Positions 36,011 through 47,420 of a stretch of 64,000 nt of DNA are shown here, piece by piece. The DNA comes from Halichoerus grypus (lineage: Eukaryota > Chordata > Mammalia > Carnivora > Phocidae), in assembly GCF_964656455.1 (NCBI RefSeq), contig NC_135717.1, positions 17,440,775-17,504,774 on the forward strand, read 5' to 3'. A model generated the notes under the pieces. The model was not told where the DNA came from, searched no databases, and saw only the letters and a list, made by a program, of their open reading frames with translations. The stretch's first letter is position 1. Each line of letters begins with the position of its first letter. The position numbers were made by a program, and so were the translations under genes.

Positions 36011-36100
36011 GGGGCACCTGGCTGGCTCATTTGATTGATCTCCAGGTCGTGAGTTCGAGCCCCATGGTGGGTGTAGAGGTTACTTAAAAATAAAATTTTT
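36011..36100 (+). mobile_element. Older SINE of the tRNA-Lys group, short form
   Basis: 'ggggcacctggctggctcat' and then 'ggtcgtgagttcgagcccc', a B-box-like tRNA phrase, with a short tail and no CT-rich body. Confidence 0.8.
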
Positions 36101-36102
36101 AG

Positions 36103-36335
36103 GGATGCTTGGGTGGCTCAGTCGGTTAAGCGTCTGCCTTCAGCTCGGGTCATGATCCCAGGGTCCTGGGATGGAGCCTATATCCGGCTCCCTGTTCAGT
36201 GGGGAGTCTGCTTCTCCCTCTCCCTCTGCCTCTCCCCCCCTGCTTGTGCTTTCTCTCTCTCTCGCTCAAATAAATAAATAAAATATTTAAAGAAATAAAA
36301 TAAAATCTTAAAAAATAAATAAATAAAAATAAAGT
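36103..36335 (+). mobile_element. SINEC, sense
   Basis: Directly follows the older SINE's A-rich tail. Has an extended AAATA tail. Confidence 0.93.
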
Positions 36336-36623
36336 TTGCCAGATTCACTAGTTAACATTTTGCCATATTTGCTTCATCGTTTTCTTTGTGTGTACATAAA
36401 GAAAATACATATAATTTCAACCATTTAAGAGTAGGTTGGATATATCATTATTCCTTTGCCCCATAATACTTCAGGATATATTTACTAAGAATATACTTTT
36501 CCATATCTAAAGTAGTTATCACATTCAGGAAATTATCATGGATGTATTATAGTCTATATCATAAATTCGTAAATTTTCCCCATAATGTATTTTTTTTTAA
36601 TTTTTAAAGATTTTATTTATTTA

Positions 36624-36802
36624 GGGCGCCTGGGTGGCTCAGTGGTTAAGCGACTGCCTTCGGCTCAGGTCATGATCCCAGGGTCCTGGGATCGAGACCT
36701 GCATCGGGCTCCCTGTTCCATGGGAAGCCTGCTTCTCCCTCTCCCACTCCCCCTGCTTGTGTTTTTTCTGTCAAATAAATAAATAAAATCTTTAAAAAAA
36801 AA
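36624..36802 (+). mobile_element. SINEC, sense (first of a tandem pair)
   Basis: Flanked by aaagattttatttattta at 36,606-36,623 and 36,803-36,820. Confidence 0.95.
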
Positions 36803-36820
36803 AAAGATTTTATTTATTTA

Positions 36821-36978
36821 GGGCGCCTGGGTGGCTCAGTGGTTAAGCGACTGCCTTCGGCTCAGGTCATGATCCCGGAGTCCGGGGATCGAGTGCCGAA
36901 TCAGGCTCCCTGCTCGGCGGGGAGTCTGCTTCTCCCTCTGACCCTCTCCCCTCTCATGCTCTCTCTCACTCTCTCTCA
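36821..36978 (+). mobile_element. SINEC, sense, 3'-cut (second of a tandem pair)
   Basis: Starts right after the second aaagattttatttattta. It ends abruptly in (CTCT)n at the border of the duplicated segment, without an AAATAAA tail. Confidence 0.92.
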
Positions 36979-37155
36979 CTTTTAGATTGAGACTAGGGTC
37001 TCAGAGGTCCAATTGCTTACTCTATTTGGTTGAACTAGTAAGAGACAAAGGCACAGCTAGAATTCTTGTCTCCTGGGACATATCCTGTGTTCTTTCTGCT
37101 ACCAGATGCTGCCTCTTCTTGAAAAATGTTTTGAGTGGCTCAGATGGTTAAGCAT
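36979..37155 (+). repeat. Dispersed direct repeat, copy 2 (177 bp)
   Basis: Copy of 35,199-35,375. It joins a truncated SINE at its left and ends inside the SINE head at '...ggttaagcat', next to an antisense SINE at its right. The missing SINE body shows this is the derived copy. Confidence 0.97.
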
Positions 37156-37156
37156 A

Positions 37157-37338
37157 CAAAGATTTTATTTATTTATTTGAGAGAGAGAGCACAAGCAGGG
37201 GAAGTGGCAGGCAGAGGGAGAAGGAGAAGCAGTCTTCCCAACAAGGAGGGAGGCCAATGCAGGGCTCAATCCCAGGACCCTGGGATCATGACCTGAGCCG
37301 AAGGCAGACGCTTAACCGACTGAGCCACCCAGGTGCCC
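37157..37338 (-). mobile_element. SINEC, antisense
   Basis: From aaagattttatttatttatt to gagccacccaggtgcccc. Confidence 0.93.
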
Positions 37339-37340
37339 CT

Positions 37341-37530
37341 CTTTTTTTTTTTTTAGATTTATTTATTTATTTTAGAGAGAGTACATGAACGGGGGGAGGG
37401 CCAGAGGGAGTGGGATAAGCAGACTTCCCACTGAGCATGGAGCTCCACGTGGGGCCCATCTCACGACCCTGAAATCATGACCTGAGCCAAAACCAAGAGT
37501 CAGATGCTCAGCCGACTGAGCCACACATGC
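37341..37530 (-). mobile_element. SINEC, antisense, diverged
   Basis: 'aaaaccaagagtcagatgct' subtype, with the head complement decayed to gagccacacatg. Confidence 0.88.
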
Positions 37531-37681
37531 ACATCCCCCATAATGTCTTTTATAGCAATTCTTTTCTGGATCTAGGCCAGGATCAATTTCATTTATTGTT
37601 AGTCACTTTAGCCTTCTTTAACCTGGAACAGTTCCTCAACGTTTCATCCTTCATCCATGGGGCAGTTTTAAAGAATACAGT

Positions 37682-37901
37682 CTTTTTTTTTTTTTTTTAC
37701 ACTTTTTTCTTAAGATTTTTTATTTATTTATTTGACAGAGAGAGACACAGCGAGAGCAGGGACACAAGGCAGGGGGAGTGGGAGAGGGAGAAGCAGGCTT
37801 CCCGCTGAGCAGGAAGCCCGATGCGGGGCTCGATCCCAGGACCCTGGGATCATGACCTGAGCCAAAGGCAGACGCTTAACGACTGAGCCACCCAGGTGCC
37901 C
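37682..37901 (-). mobile_element. SINEC, antisense
   Basis: Target-site duplication aagaatacagtctttt on both sides. Confidence 0.95.
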
Positions 37902-37931
37902 CAAGAATACAGTCTTTTATTTCTCCTATAT

Positions 37932-37990
37932 GTTTCTTCTTCTTCTTCTCCTTCTCCTTCTTTCTTCTTCTTCTTCTTCTTCTTCTTCCT
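37932..37990. repeat. (TTC)n microsatellite
   Basis: Pyrimidine-only TTC/CTT repeats with a few interruptions. Confidence 0.93.
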
Positions 37991-38020
37991 TTTTTATTTT
38001 TTTTATTTTTATTTTTATTT

Positions 38021-38221
38021 TTTTTAAACTTTTTTTTTTTAAGATTTTATTTATTTATTTGAGAGAGAGAGAATGAGAGACAGCACAAGAGGGAAGAGGG
38101 CAGAGGGAGAAGCAGACCCCCTGCTGAGCAGGGAGCCCGATGTGGGACTCGATCCCGGGACTCCAGGATCATGACCTGAGCCGAAGGCAGTCGCTTAACC
38201 AACTGAGCCACCCAGGTGCCC
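38021..38221 (-). mobile_element. SINEC, antisense
   Basis: From the T-rich left side to gagccacccaggtgccc. Confidence 0.93.
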
Positions 38222-38231
38222 TTCTTCTTCC

Positions 38232-38400
38232 TTTTTTAAAGATTTTATTTATTTGAAAGAGAGAGTGTGTGAGAGAGAGCATGAGAAGGGAGAGAGTCAG
38301 AGGGAGAAGCAGACTCCCCGCTGAGCTGGGAGCCCAATGTGGGGTTTATAACCTGAGCCGAAGGCAGTCGCTTAACCAACTGAGCCACCCAGGCGCCCCA
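38232..38400 (-). mobile_element. SINEC, antisense, internally deleted
   Basis: The 'gatcccaggaccctggg' segment is missing between 38,345 and 38,350. The head complement is intact. Confidence 0.9.
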
Positions 38401-39253
38401 TGTTTCTTCTTTTTATGTGGGTATGCATGTATATTTACACCTATTAACAGTATGGATGCATGGATTCTTCTTTTGTTCAGTGGATTATAATCTATTATTA
38501 TACTTACATACTGTGATATACAAATTGTGTCAGATTTGGCCTCTTCAAGCTGGCTCCTATGTCTCTTTAATGCCCTAATACTTTTTTTAGTACTTATTTT
38601 CTGGCACAACAAAATATTCCAAACTCCCATGGTATCTTCCTTGCTCCTGCCCAAACTGGAATCAGGGAGGAGCCCTCAAGCGGCCCTGGGCCCTGGGATT
38701 TTTCTGTGGGATATTTAGAAACCAAGATCTGAGAACTAGGTATGTGTAGATCAATCAATCTATCATCTTTTTTTTTCCGCCATAAATTTTACACTGATAT
38801 GTCCTGTTCCAGTCCAACCGCACAGTTTTTGCTCACTTCTTTCATTCCATATTTGCTCTTCCCTGCTTCCCCACTGAGAACCCTGGTTCCCAGCAATGTC
38901 TATATGTTTACTTACATGTTCAATCCCCATACCCAAAATAATTTCAGAATTGCCATTCTACTACCAATATTGTAAACCTACTAAGAACTCAAGATTTGCA
39001 GTTCTTTTTTCCTTTAGGCAGAGGGTGCCTGAAAGTTACTTGAATTAGGTTTATTTTTTTCCCCTTTCATGGGGTTACTTTTATTCATCTAAAATAGAGT
39101 TAGATTCATTTATTTATGTATTTATTATGTATTCCATTGTTTCTTTCCACAAGAATGTGAACAACCAGGAACCCTCATTTACCCCTAACCCTCATAGGTA
39201 ATCAATTTTATTAGTTTGGGGTTTACACTTCTTGTGTTTTTCTTTTCTTTTCT

Positions 39254-39458
39254 TTTCTTTTTTAAGATTTTATGTATTATGTGAGAGAGAGAGAGAGAGA
39301 TAGCATGAAAGGTGGGGGTGGGGGGAAGAGGGGTAGAAGGAGAGGGAGAAGCAGGTTCCCCACCAGCAGGGAGTCCAATGCGGGGCTCGATCCCAGGACC
39401 CTGGGTCAAGACCCGAGCCGAAAGCAAACGCTTAACTGACTGAGCCACCCAGGCCCCC
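39254..39458 (-). mobile_element. SINEC, antisense
   Basis: Flanked by cttgtgtttttctttt / cttgtgtttttctttg. Confidence 0.93.
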
Positions 39459-39459
39459 T

Positions 39460-40430
39460 TCTTGTGTTTTTCTTTGCAAAAATTTGCAGATACATTTGTT
39501 TTCTTATTTTCCCTTCTCCCTTGAACAAGAGGTAGGATAGTTTAGACTATAAACTTTGCTTTCTTCACTTCATAATATATACTGGAAATCAGTCCATATG
39601 AAATCACAGTGATATATATAATTTCTAAATTGCATATAAGACAACATTCCATTCATTTACCAAACAATTTGCGTGCCAGCCACAGAGCTAGGCATGAAGG
39701 ATAGGGAAATGAGTAAATATAGTCCCTGCCCTTTATAACCTCAGACTTCATATAAGCAAAACCATCCCAGTGCTCTGGGAGCCCAGGGGAGCGAGTCAGT
39801 AAGAGGATGTTCAAAAGGACGGACACCTGAGCTTGAAGAATAAGAAGGTAAGTGAAGAAATAGCACCTGTAAAGGAAGAGTTGAAAAAGTACAAGGTGTG
39901 TCATGGAAATTGGAGTTTCGTGAGGCTAAAACTTAGAACCTGAGGGTAGGAGCAGGATGTGAGTGGGGGAGAAAGAAGTACCCATAATGAGGTGGCAGGG
40001 CACTCAGTGGTGCCGGGAATACCAGGAGAATGCTGGACTGTGTTATTTAGGCATCCAGGAGACATGGTCTTTAAGACCCCACTCAGATCCATTCACTTCA
40101 CAAGTATTTAATTGACTACTGCATTGTGCTAGGTACTGCAGGAACATGAACAGTAAGATCCCAACCCATAGGGAGCTGACAGAAGCAAGAAGAAAGAAGT
40201 AAAGGAACTCTTAGAATGAAGTGGGGAAATTTGCTGGCCAAGCATAGGAGGGGAACCTAACACACTAGAAGCCTGGAGTGAGATAGGAGTGAAGGAATAC
40301 TTCTAAAAAGTAAGGCCAACTTTTAGCTAGGTATGTGCCTGTTTGTGGTAGAGGGTTTGGGTACGGTTTCAATGCTAATGCCTGGAGCCAAGGGAGTTTG
40401 AGATATTGGAAGTTTCGCTGGGATTAAGAC
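39460..40430. other. Intergenic sequence, mostly unassigned
   Basis: No gene seen. Two short phrases, 'gccacagagctaggcatgaa' (about 39,680) and 'tgtgctaggtactgcaggaa' (about 40,125), look like ends of old L2/MIR-type elements. Confidence 0.5.
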
Positions 40431-40866
40431 CACTGACTCATAACTGCTCTACTCCATTCTCCACACTGCAAAGAGTGATCTTCTAAAAATGCAAATCTGA
40501 CCTGTTTTCTGTGAAAGGCTCCCCACTACTTTGAGGACAATGTCCAAGTCTCTTTAAAATCTAGTCCCAGGTTTCTTACCTCTCCAGTCTCATTTTTTTC
40601 AACCTCTTTAATTTAATCAGCCACGCTGACGTTTTCTTAATTTGTCACATTCCCCTGCCTAGAAATTCATCACCCAACGCTGGATTCGGTGTCACTTCTA
40701 TCTGCTCTCATGGTGCCCTATGCTTCACCTAATAGATCTCATCTAATTGTCTGAGTCTACCACTAGCTTGAACTCGGAGAGGACAGGAAGTGGTGAAATT
40801 ACGGTTGTATCCGATGCGTCTAGCCTAATGTCCTAATGCCCAACTAATTTTGAATGAATGAAGTCT
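40430..40866 (+). mobile_element. L2-like LINE 3' portion
   Basis: 'agagtgatcttctaaaaatg', 'caaatctgacctg', 'ttgaggacaatgtccaagtc' and a terminal 'aattttgaatgaatgaa' follow the L2 3' order. Confidence 0.65.
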
Positions 40867-41872
40867 GGCTTCATTGCGGAGTTCAATGAAGAATTTTGAA
40901 TTAGACCTTAGGTACTTTGTCCTTCAGTCTCTCTGTTACTACAGTTTAAGGGTTCATTCTAGGGCATGGAGACACCGTTTAGGTATTAAATCATTGAAGC
41001 TTAAAATGATTTCGGATTTAGCATAGATTTATCTGCAACATGCTGAGTTTCAAACCGATAACTTTAATGTCCATCAGTCTTTTATTAAAAGCAGAAAAGG
41101 TCAAGACTAGCTCCTCATGAAACCTACCGCTCACCTAAGAAGGGCAGTCGCGTGTTTGGACCCCGGATTTCTTTGCACTTAGACTCCGCCCACGGGCCCC
41201 CAAATGGCGGAAGAACTGCACGCTACGTCGTGACATCTCACACAACTGCGGAGGTATCCCGACGCTACGCCACCGGCGTAGGCGGGGCGGCCGGTTCTTC
41301 CTTCCTCACGGCTACTTCGGCTCCTCCCCCAGCGCTTCACACGCTCATTGTGAAGCGACAGCGGCAGCCAACCTCTAGGGCTGTTTGAGACCTAGAGACC
41401 CTAAATCTTTGGCGCGCGTAAGCGCCCGCGCCGCTCCTTCTCCACTCCAAGGGCTAGGGGCGCGAGATTCGCCTCTTTTTATTCTCTCCTCTCCTGCCCG
41501 GAGCCAACGGCCCCGGTGCGCGCGGACATCTCGCGCCGCCGCTCCCTCTTCCCTGCCCCTCCCCCTTCGGGAGCTCCCGCCCGCGCGCTCCTCCTCCTCC
41601 CCTTTCCCCGGCGACGCGCACGCGCGCCAGGCCGGCTCGCGCCCTCTCGCTTTCCTCCGGCCCGCGAGACCCCCTCCCCTTCCGCCTCGCGGCGCTTCCT
41701 CGCGCCGCGGTCTTCTCTATCCACCCCCGACATCGCGGGGCTCCCCCCGCCCGCCAACGGCGGGTCCCCGGCTTCCCAGGCCCCCTCGCTTCCCGTGCTC
41801 TCCAGCGGGGGCCTAGCCCCGGCCTCCTCTCTCCCTCCCTTCCCCCTAATTCCCCTTCCGGACGCTGCCATC

Positions 41873-44800
41873 ATGTTGAAGCCTCAGCCGCCACAACAGA
41901 CCTCCCAGCCCCAGCAGCCGCCCCCCACGCAACAGGCCGTGGCCCGCCGGCCTCCCGGGGGCACCAGCCCTCCCAACGGCGGCCTCCCGGGGCCCCTGGC
42001 CTCCACCTCGGCTCCCGCAGGGCCTCCCGCGGCCGCTTCTCCCTGCCTGGGGCCTGCAGCCGCCGCCGGGAGCGGGCTCCGCCGGGGAGCCGAGGGTATC
42101 TTGGCGCCGCAGCCGCCGCCGCCGCAGCAACACCAGGAGAGGCCAGGGGCAACGGCTATCGGCAGCGCCAGGTGAGGAGGGGTGGGTTTCCGGACGCTGG
42201 AGCCGAGGCTGCGAGGCGGCGGCGGCGGCTCGGCTCCGGCCCAGCGGCCGGGACCTGAGGACACCGCGCGAGCGGGGTACCTAGCCCGGCCACCTTTGCG
42301 GGACGCCGGGGGCAGTGGGGAACTCCCGTGAGGCTGGGGGTGGGCCCCCTCAGGTCCTAACAGGTCAGAGGGAAAGGGTCCCCGGGCGGCCACCGAGACA
42401 TTCGGGGGCCGTGCTCAGTTCTCAGAGCCTAGTTGGGCCTCGGGGCTCGGGCCTTAAGGGCAGGCGGGGCGCATCCCGCCAGCGCCGTCAGAACGAGGAG
42501 TTGGGGGGGTGAAGAGGTGATCGGGGTCCCCGGCTCCATTACCACGAAGGGTCTCGCGGTCCCCGGCTTCAGCCAATGGGGAGTCAGCTGAGGGAAGGGG
42601 TCCCCGGCCGTAGCCAATGGAGGGGGGCGCGCGGCCCACAGTTTGGCCAATGGGGAGGGAGGGACTTGGGAGCGGGTTGCTACCTCCCCTTTCCCGGTCT
42701 GGCCAGTAGGAGGGGAGCGGGGTGGGCGGGGGGACGGAAGGAGGGACAACTGGGAGGACTGCGGGCAGGGAACCTTCAGCGCGCGCGCGCTCTTCCCGTA
42801 CGTGCGCGCGGATGCTCTGTCTTATGACCCGGGCATTCGTGAGGCGCGGGTAACTTATAGGGCAGGGTTTGGGAGTGTGCGTGGAGGGGTTCGCCTGGTG
42901 TTTGTGGATGAGTGGTGGACACCCCACTCGGTTTCTCCTGTGTGTGGCTTAATGAATTGAGAGTGGCGGTACACGCAGGCGCAGTGGGTTCAGGTCGCGG
43001 GAGGGGGGAATTTTGGAGGCCCGTGGGCTTTACTGCGCAGGCGCAGACCGGGCGAGGCCTCCCGGTGGATGGCTTTTGCGGCTGCGCTGTCCCCCATCCC
43101 CGCCAACGGCCCCCTCATCGCCCTCCTCAACCGACGGTTACATCAGCCAGCGAGGAGCAGGGTTACCGGGCGATCGGTGACCCCTCCTCGAGAGGGTGGG
43201 TTGTAAAGGGAATACCCTCCTCCCAGAGTTTGGGGCGTAAGGCTGGTGAAAATGATTGTCTTTTCTGTTTGAGAGGTAATGTGCCTGAGCTAGGTGGTTC
43301 CGAATCTGCATTCCCTGAGCTTTCGCCTTTATGTCTAGGGTGGATTGTTGGTTAACGACTACTGTAGCATTGCTTTCTTGGAATCATGGGGCCCTGGCCC
43401 CTTGGAGAAAGTGAGAAGGTTGTGTTGAATTGACAACCATTGTCGACTGAGGTCTGTTTTAGTGGCATTTGGTAGAAGTGTGTTGACTGGCTTTTACTGT
43501 CTATGCCTTTCTTCCTCTGTATGGTGAGAGTTGGAAAATCTTGTTGATAATTGGTTTGTAGTCTAAATCAGCATCTTCACAGCGTATGTGGTTCTAGGAT
43601 ACCAAGTTCTTTGAAATTAATTAAGAGGGATTGAATGTGTTTAAGTAACTAGTTTCTTGTTTCCTTTCTCATAGGGGACAAAGCACAGGAAAGGGACCCC
43701 CACAGTCACCGGTGAGTGCCCACCCTCAAAGTACAGAGGTACATGTGGGCATATAGGACAGATCGTGTGCACAAATAGTTGGGCTCAGAAGAGTAGGGGC
43801 CCAGCACATACAAAGTGGGTGAGTGGAGTGTGGGTATTCAGAAGGAAAGTGAGATGTTGACTGGCTATTTATTTCTCCTGTGTTATTGGTAGGTGTTCGA
43901 AGGTGTCTACAACAATTCCAGAATGCTGCATTTTCTTACAGCTGTTGTGGTAAGTGGGTACCTAACCTCTAGGTTGTTTGAGGAATGTAATGCACCAGTT
44001 TGCTGGAGACACTCTTCTTTTTCCCTACTCTTCCAGGGCTCCACTTGTGATGTAAAGGTGAAGAATGGTACCACCTATGAAGGTATCTTCAAGACTCTGA
44101 GCTCAAAGGTTAGTGTACTCAAATTAGCTGATTTTTTGCATTTCATGAAGGAGGAGGGGAATGAAATAGGCTCATTGGAGATGTGAGTTGAACGGTGTTG
44201 AACAACATTGTGTTACTCATTTCTGTAGGCCTGTGCCGGAGTAGTGCTGGAAGCAATAAGAAATGAGGGTCGGAAATTGGAGGGCTGGGTACTTTAATGT
44301 TAATGTTAAAATACTTACTTAGTCTTGGGCTGATACTGAGAAGACTGTGTGACAGTGTGGTGTTGCGATGAGGTTAGAAAGAGTAAAAGAAAAATAGTCC
44401 TATTTTTACCATCACATTTCTTGATACTGATCCTTTACTGTTTGGAAATGGGACTTTTATAGTTTGAACTAGCAGTAGATGCTGTACACCGGAAAGCATC
44501 TGAGCCAGCAGGTGGCCCTCGTCGGGAAGACATTGTGGACACCATGGTGTTTAAGCCAAGCGATGTCATGCTTGTCCACTTCCGAAATGTTGACTTCAAT
44601 TATGCTACTAAAGGTATCGTGTTGGGTTTTTATGTCAGACTAGAGAGCAGAGAGCAGTTACATAATGACTTGAATTTTTTTCTTCCCCCTTTACCATCTT
44701 TTTTTCTGAGGAGGAGGGCCAGGATTTTTTTCTTTTTTTTTTTCCTTTTTTTAAAGATTTTATTTATTTGAGAGAGAGCGAGAGCATGAGAGAGATCACG

Positions 44801-47389
44801 AGCAAGGAGCAGGGGTAGAGGGAGAGGCAGACTCCCTGCTGAGCAGGGAGCCCGATGCAGGACTTGATCCCAGGACCCTGGGATCATGACCTGAGCCAAA
44901 GGCAGACACTTAACCGACTGAGCCACCCAAGCACCCTAGGTTTTCTTCTTGAGAATACGTCTTGATGTCTAAGATACAGTGGGATGAATTCCAGCCTGTG
45001 TTGTGGTCCTTCATGTTTCCCTTGCTTTGCTTTCAACTCCTTGCTCCTCTTGAACTCTTCAGATGAGGCATGTTGTGCTGCTCCACCCACACCCTCCCCT
45101 CCCCCTAACCCTGACACACACTTTTCTTTGCTTCTGGACTACCTATTGGGGGTGGGGGTGTTGGAAGAGGCTGTGGAATAATCCCCTGACTCCTGATCTT
45201 CGACTCTGCCCCCACAGACAAATTCACTGATTCAGCCATTGCCATGAACTCGAAGGTGAATGGGGAGCACAAAGAGAAGGTGCTTCAGCGCTGGGAAGGG
45301 GGCGACAGCAACAGCGATGACTATGACCTCGAGTCTGACATGGTACAGCCCCCCTTCCCTGAGAGCTGGGCGCTCTGCTGCCTGAGCGCAGGTTGTTGAC
45401 TCTGATGTCACTCTTAGAACCAAGAGTTGCTGGGCCGGGTGGGGAGGGGGAGTCTTTTCTATTGCCCGTTGATGGCTGTCAGATTCCAAATGAAAAGCTA
45501 AAGAAAATAACAAAAATACCTGTTCTCCCACCATCTGTGATTGACAGCTCTTGACATTTAAGATTTTTTTTTCCTTTAATTTACAGAGCATAGACAAGAT
45601 TGTAGATTGTGTAGTCTACGATGTCCTTCCAAAAACAAGGACTTTGACTCATTTAAGATTTCTCATGAGTTAATGTATTATTATGCTATGTTCAGCTTGC
45701 ATAAGAATTTATTTTCCCTGCTTGTTTTGAATTTTTTTTAATATTGGTATATAGATCCAGTTATTGTTTTCAACTGTTCTGTCTAGTTCTGCTTGTATAT
45801 GTACGTGTGTATATACACACAACAAAACGTATTTATGTTTTTCCTTACTGATTGGTATTTGTTGCCATTATTTTGCTGTTAAAAATAGTGCCTTACTGGA
45901 CATTAGAATATGTGTACCCATGTAATATATACCAAATTTTTCTAGGACATAAACCAGAAAATGGATTCGTTAGGTCTTAAGACTTTGGTTTTACTAGCTG
46001 TTGCCAGTCTGTGCTACAATTGGTGGTACTAGTTGATAATTCTGCCAGCCTTGTTCTTATTTTTCCACTCTCGGTTTGGTCAGATTTGTGTGTTTTTCAC
46101 CCTGGTGGAGGAGAATGACAGGTCATTGTTGCTTTCCTTGCTGGGTTTTAAAACATTCTCCTTCCTCCCTCCTTAGTCCAATGGATGGGACCCCAACGAA
46201 ATGTTCAAGTTCAACGAGGAGAACTATGGTGTAAAGACCACCTATGACAGCAGTCTTTCTTCTTATACGTGAGTGTCTTGGTACTTCCCAGATGGTGCAG
46301 TTTGAGGCATGGGGTCCTGGCATTTGTTCATGCTTTTCTGGGTGTCCAGGTTGCCCTCTCCCCACTTTTGGTCTGCCTTGTGTCATTGTCCCCTCAAAAT
46401 ACCAGGCCATCTCATGGGTAGAATTAGCTGCTTTCTTGTCCACTCACCAGTACTTTTCCTCTAGAACTTAAAACATACTTATATATGCGTGTAAGTACTC
46501 CGGTTCAGAGATTGGCCTTATTTCTCCACGTGGGACCTAGTAGATGCCCATTAAATATGTGCTGAGTTGTTGAAGGGGTTAAACATCTGCATACCTGAGC
46601 TACTGATAGGACTCATAGAAATGTTTTTCCTTTTTCTTCTCTTGTCCCCTGGCACTGGGATGGTGATCTGTGGTGGTCCTCTCAGGGTGCCCTTGGAGAA
46701 GGACAACTCAGAAGAGTTTCGTCAGCGGGAGCTGCGTGCAGCCCAATTAGCTCGAGAGATTGAATCGAGCCCCCAGTACCGCCTGCGGATCGCCATGGAG
46801 AACGATGATGGGCGCACCGAGGAGGAGAAGCACAGTGCGGTCCAGCGGCAGGGTTCAGGACGGGAGAGCCCCAGCTTGGCATCTAGGTGATTGCTGGGGG
46901 CGGCCTGCTCTGTTTGGGGCTCTGTACGGGCCCTTGCTTAGGCCAAGAGCTTTGTACACTCCTGTTTAAAGCTTCATGCCCATGTAAGATGTAGGTTAGT
47001 ACATAGTTGTTCCTAATTTTCAGGTTTAAGAATTGAGGCCTAGATCAGATAAGTAGTTTGTCCAGGGTAACAAAGCTAAAACTTACGGATTTAGAAAAAA
47101 TTTTTTTTGAGTTTTGATACTTTTTTTTTTTCTCTGTATATTTATCCATATGTATATTTTAACTTTTCCCTTTATGAAAACAAAAGGTGTATGTGATGTT
47201 TAGTAATTTGTAAAAGCTGTACCTTGAACTAGAGTGTGATACTTTCTTTCTAATAGGTCAGGAGTGGTAGAATTCTGGAGCTTTGGCCAGGTTGGTCAGG
47301 TCAGGGTTGACACAAAAGGTCATAAGCCTATAGCTACAGAACATTTAACCAGAACAGATCTTCAAGTGGGGGTAGAGCAAAAAGCTGGA

Positions 47390-47420
<31 letters not shown>

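Larger units (their letters stand above)
35870..39000. mobile_element. L1M-type 3' region, riddled with SINEs
   Basis: Collinear pieces of an old L1M 3' UTR-like sequence appear at about 35,870-36,000, 36,335-36,600, 37,535-37,680 and 38,400-38,760. Phrases include 'taatgtcttttatagcaatt', 'gatctaggccaggatcaatt' and 'gaaaccaagatctgagaact'. Roughly ten SINEs and a duplicated segment sit between the pieces. Family is from memory of the consensus; strand not assigned. Confidence 0.55.
41150..43150. promoter_or_regulatory. ATXN2L: CpG island covering the ATXN2L promoter, exon 1 and early intron 1
   Basis: About 2 kb of CpG-dense, GC-rich sequence in an otherwise AT-rich region. The presumed promoter (41,150-41,480) has aaatggcgg (41,202-41,210, YY1/ETS-like) and a ctacgtcgtgaca CRE-like element (about 41,223). 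There is no clear TATA box. The transcript probably starts near 41,400-41,500, judged by where dense promoter motifs end; this is inference. Confidence 0.85.

Noticed and set aside
36011..36100. A tRNA-like phrase (ggtcgtgagttcgagcccc)
   Set aside because: It is the B-box-like part of a tRNA-derived SINE head without a cloverleaf or flanking tRNA structure. The same holds at 48,235 and 63,225.
41385..42393. Several long overlapping open frames on both strands around ATXN2L exon 1
   Set aside because: GC-rich CpG-island sequence lacks stops by chance. Only the frame of MLKPQ is supported by family knowledge.
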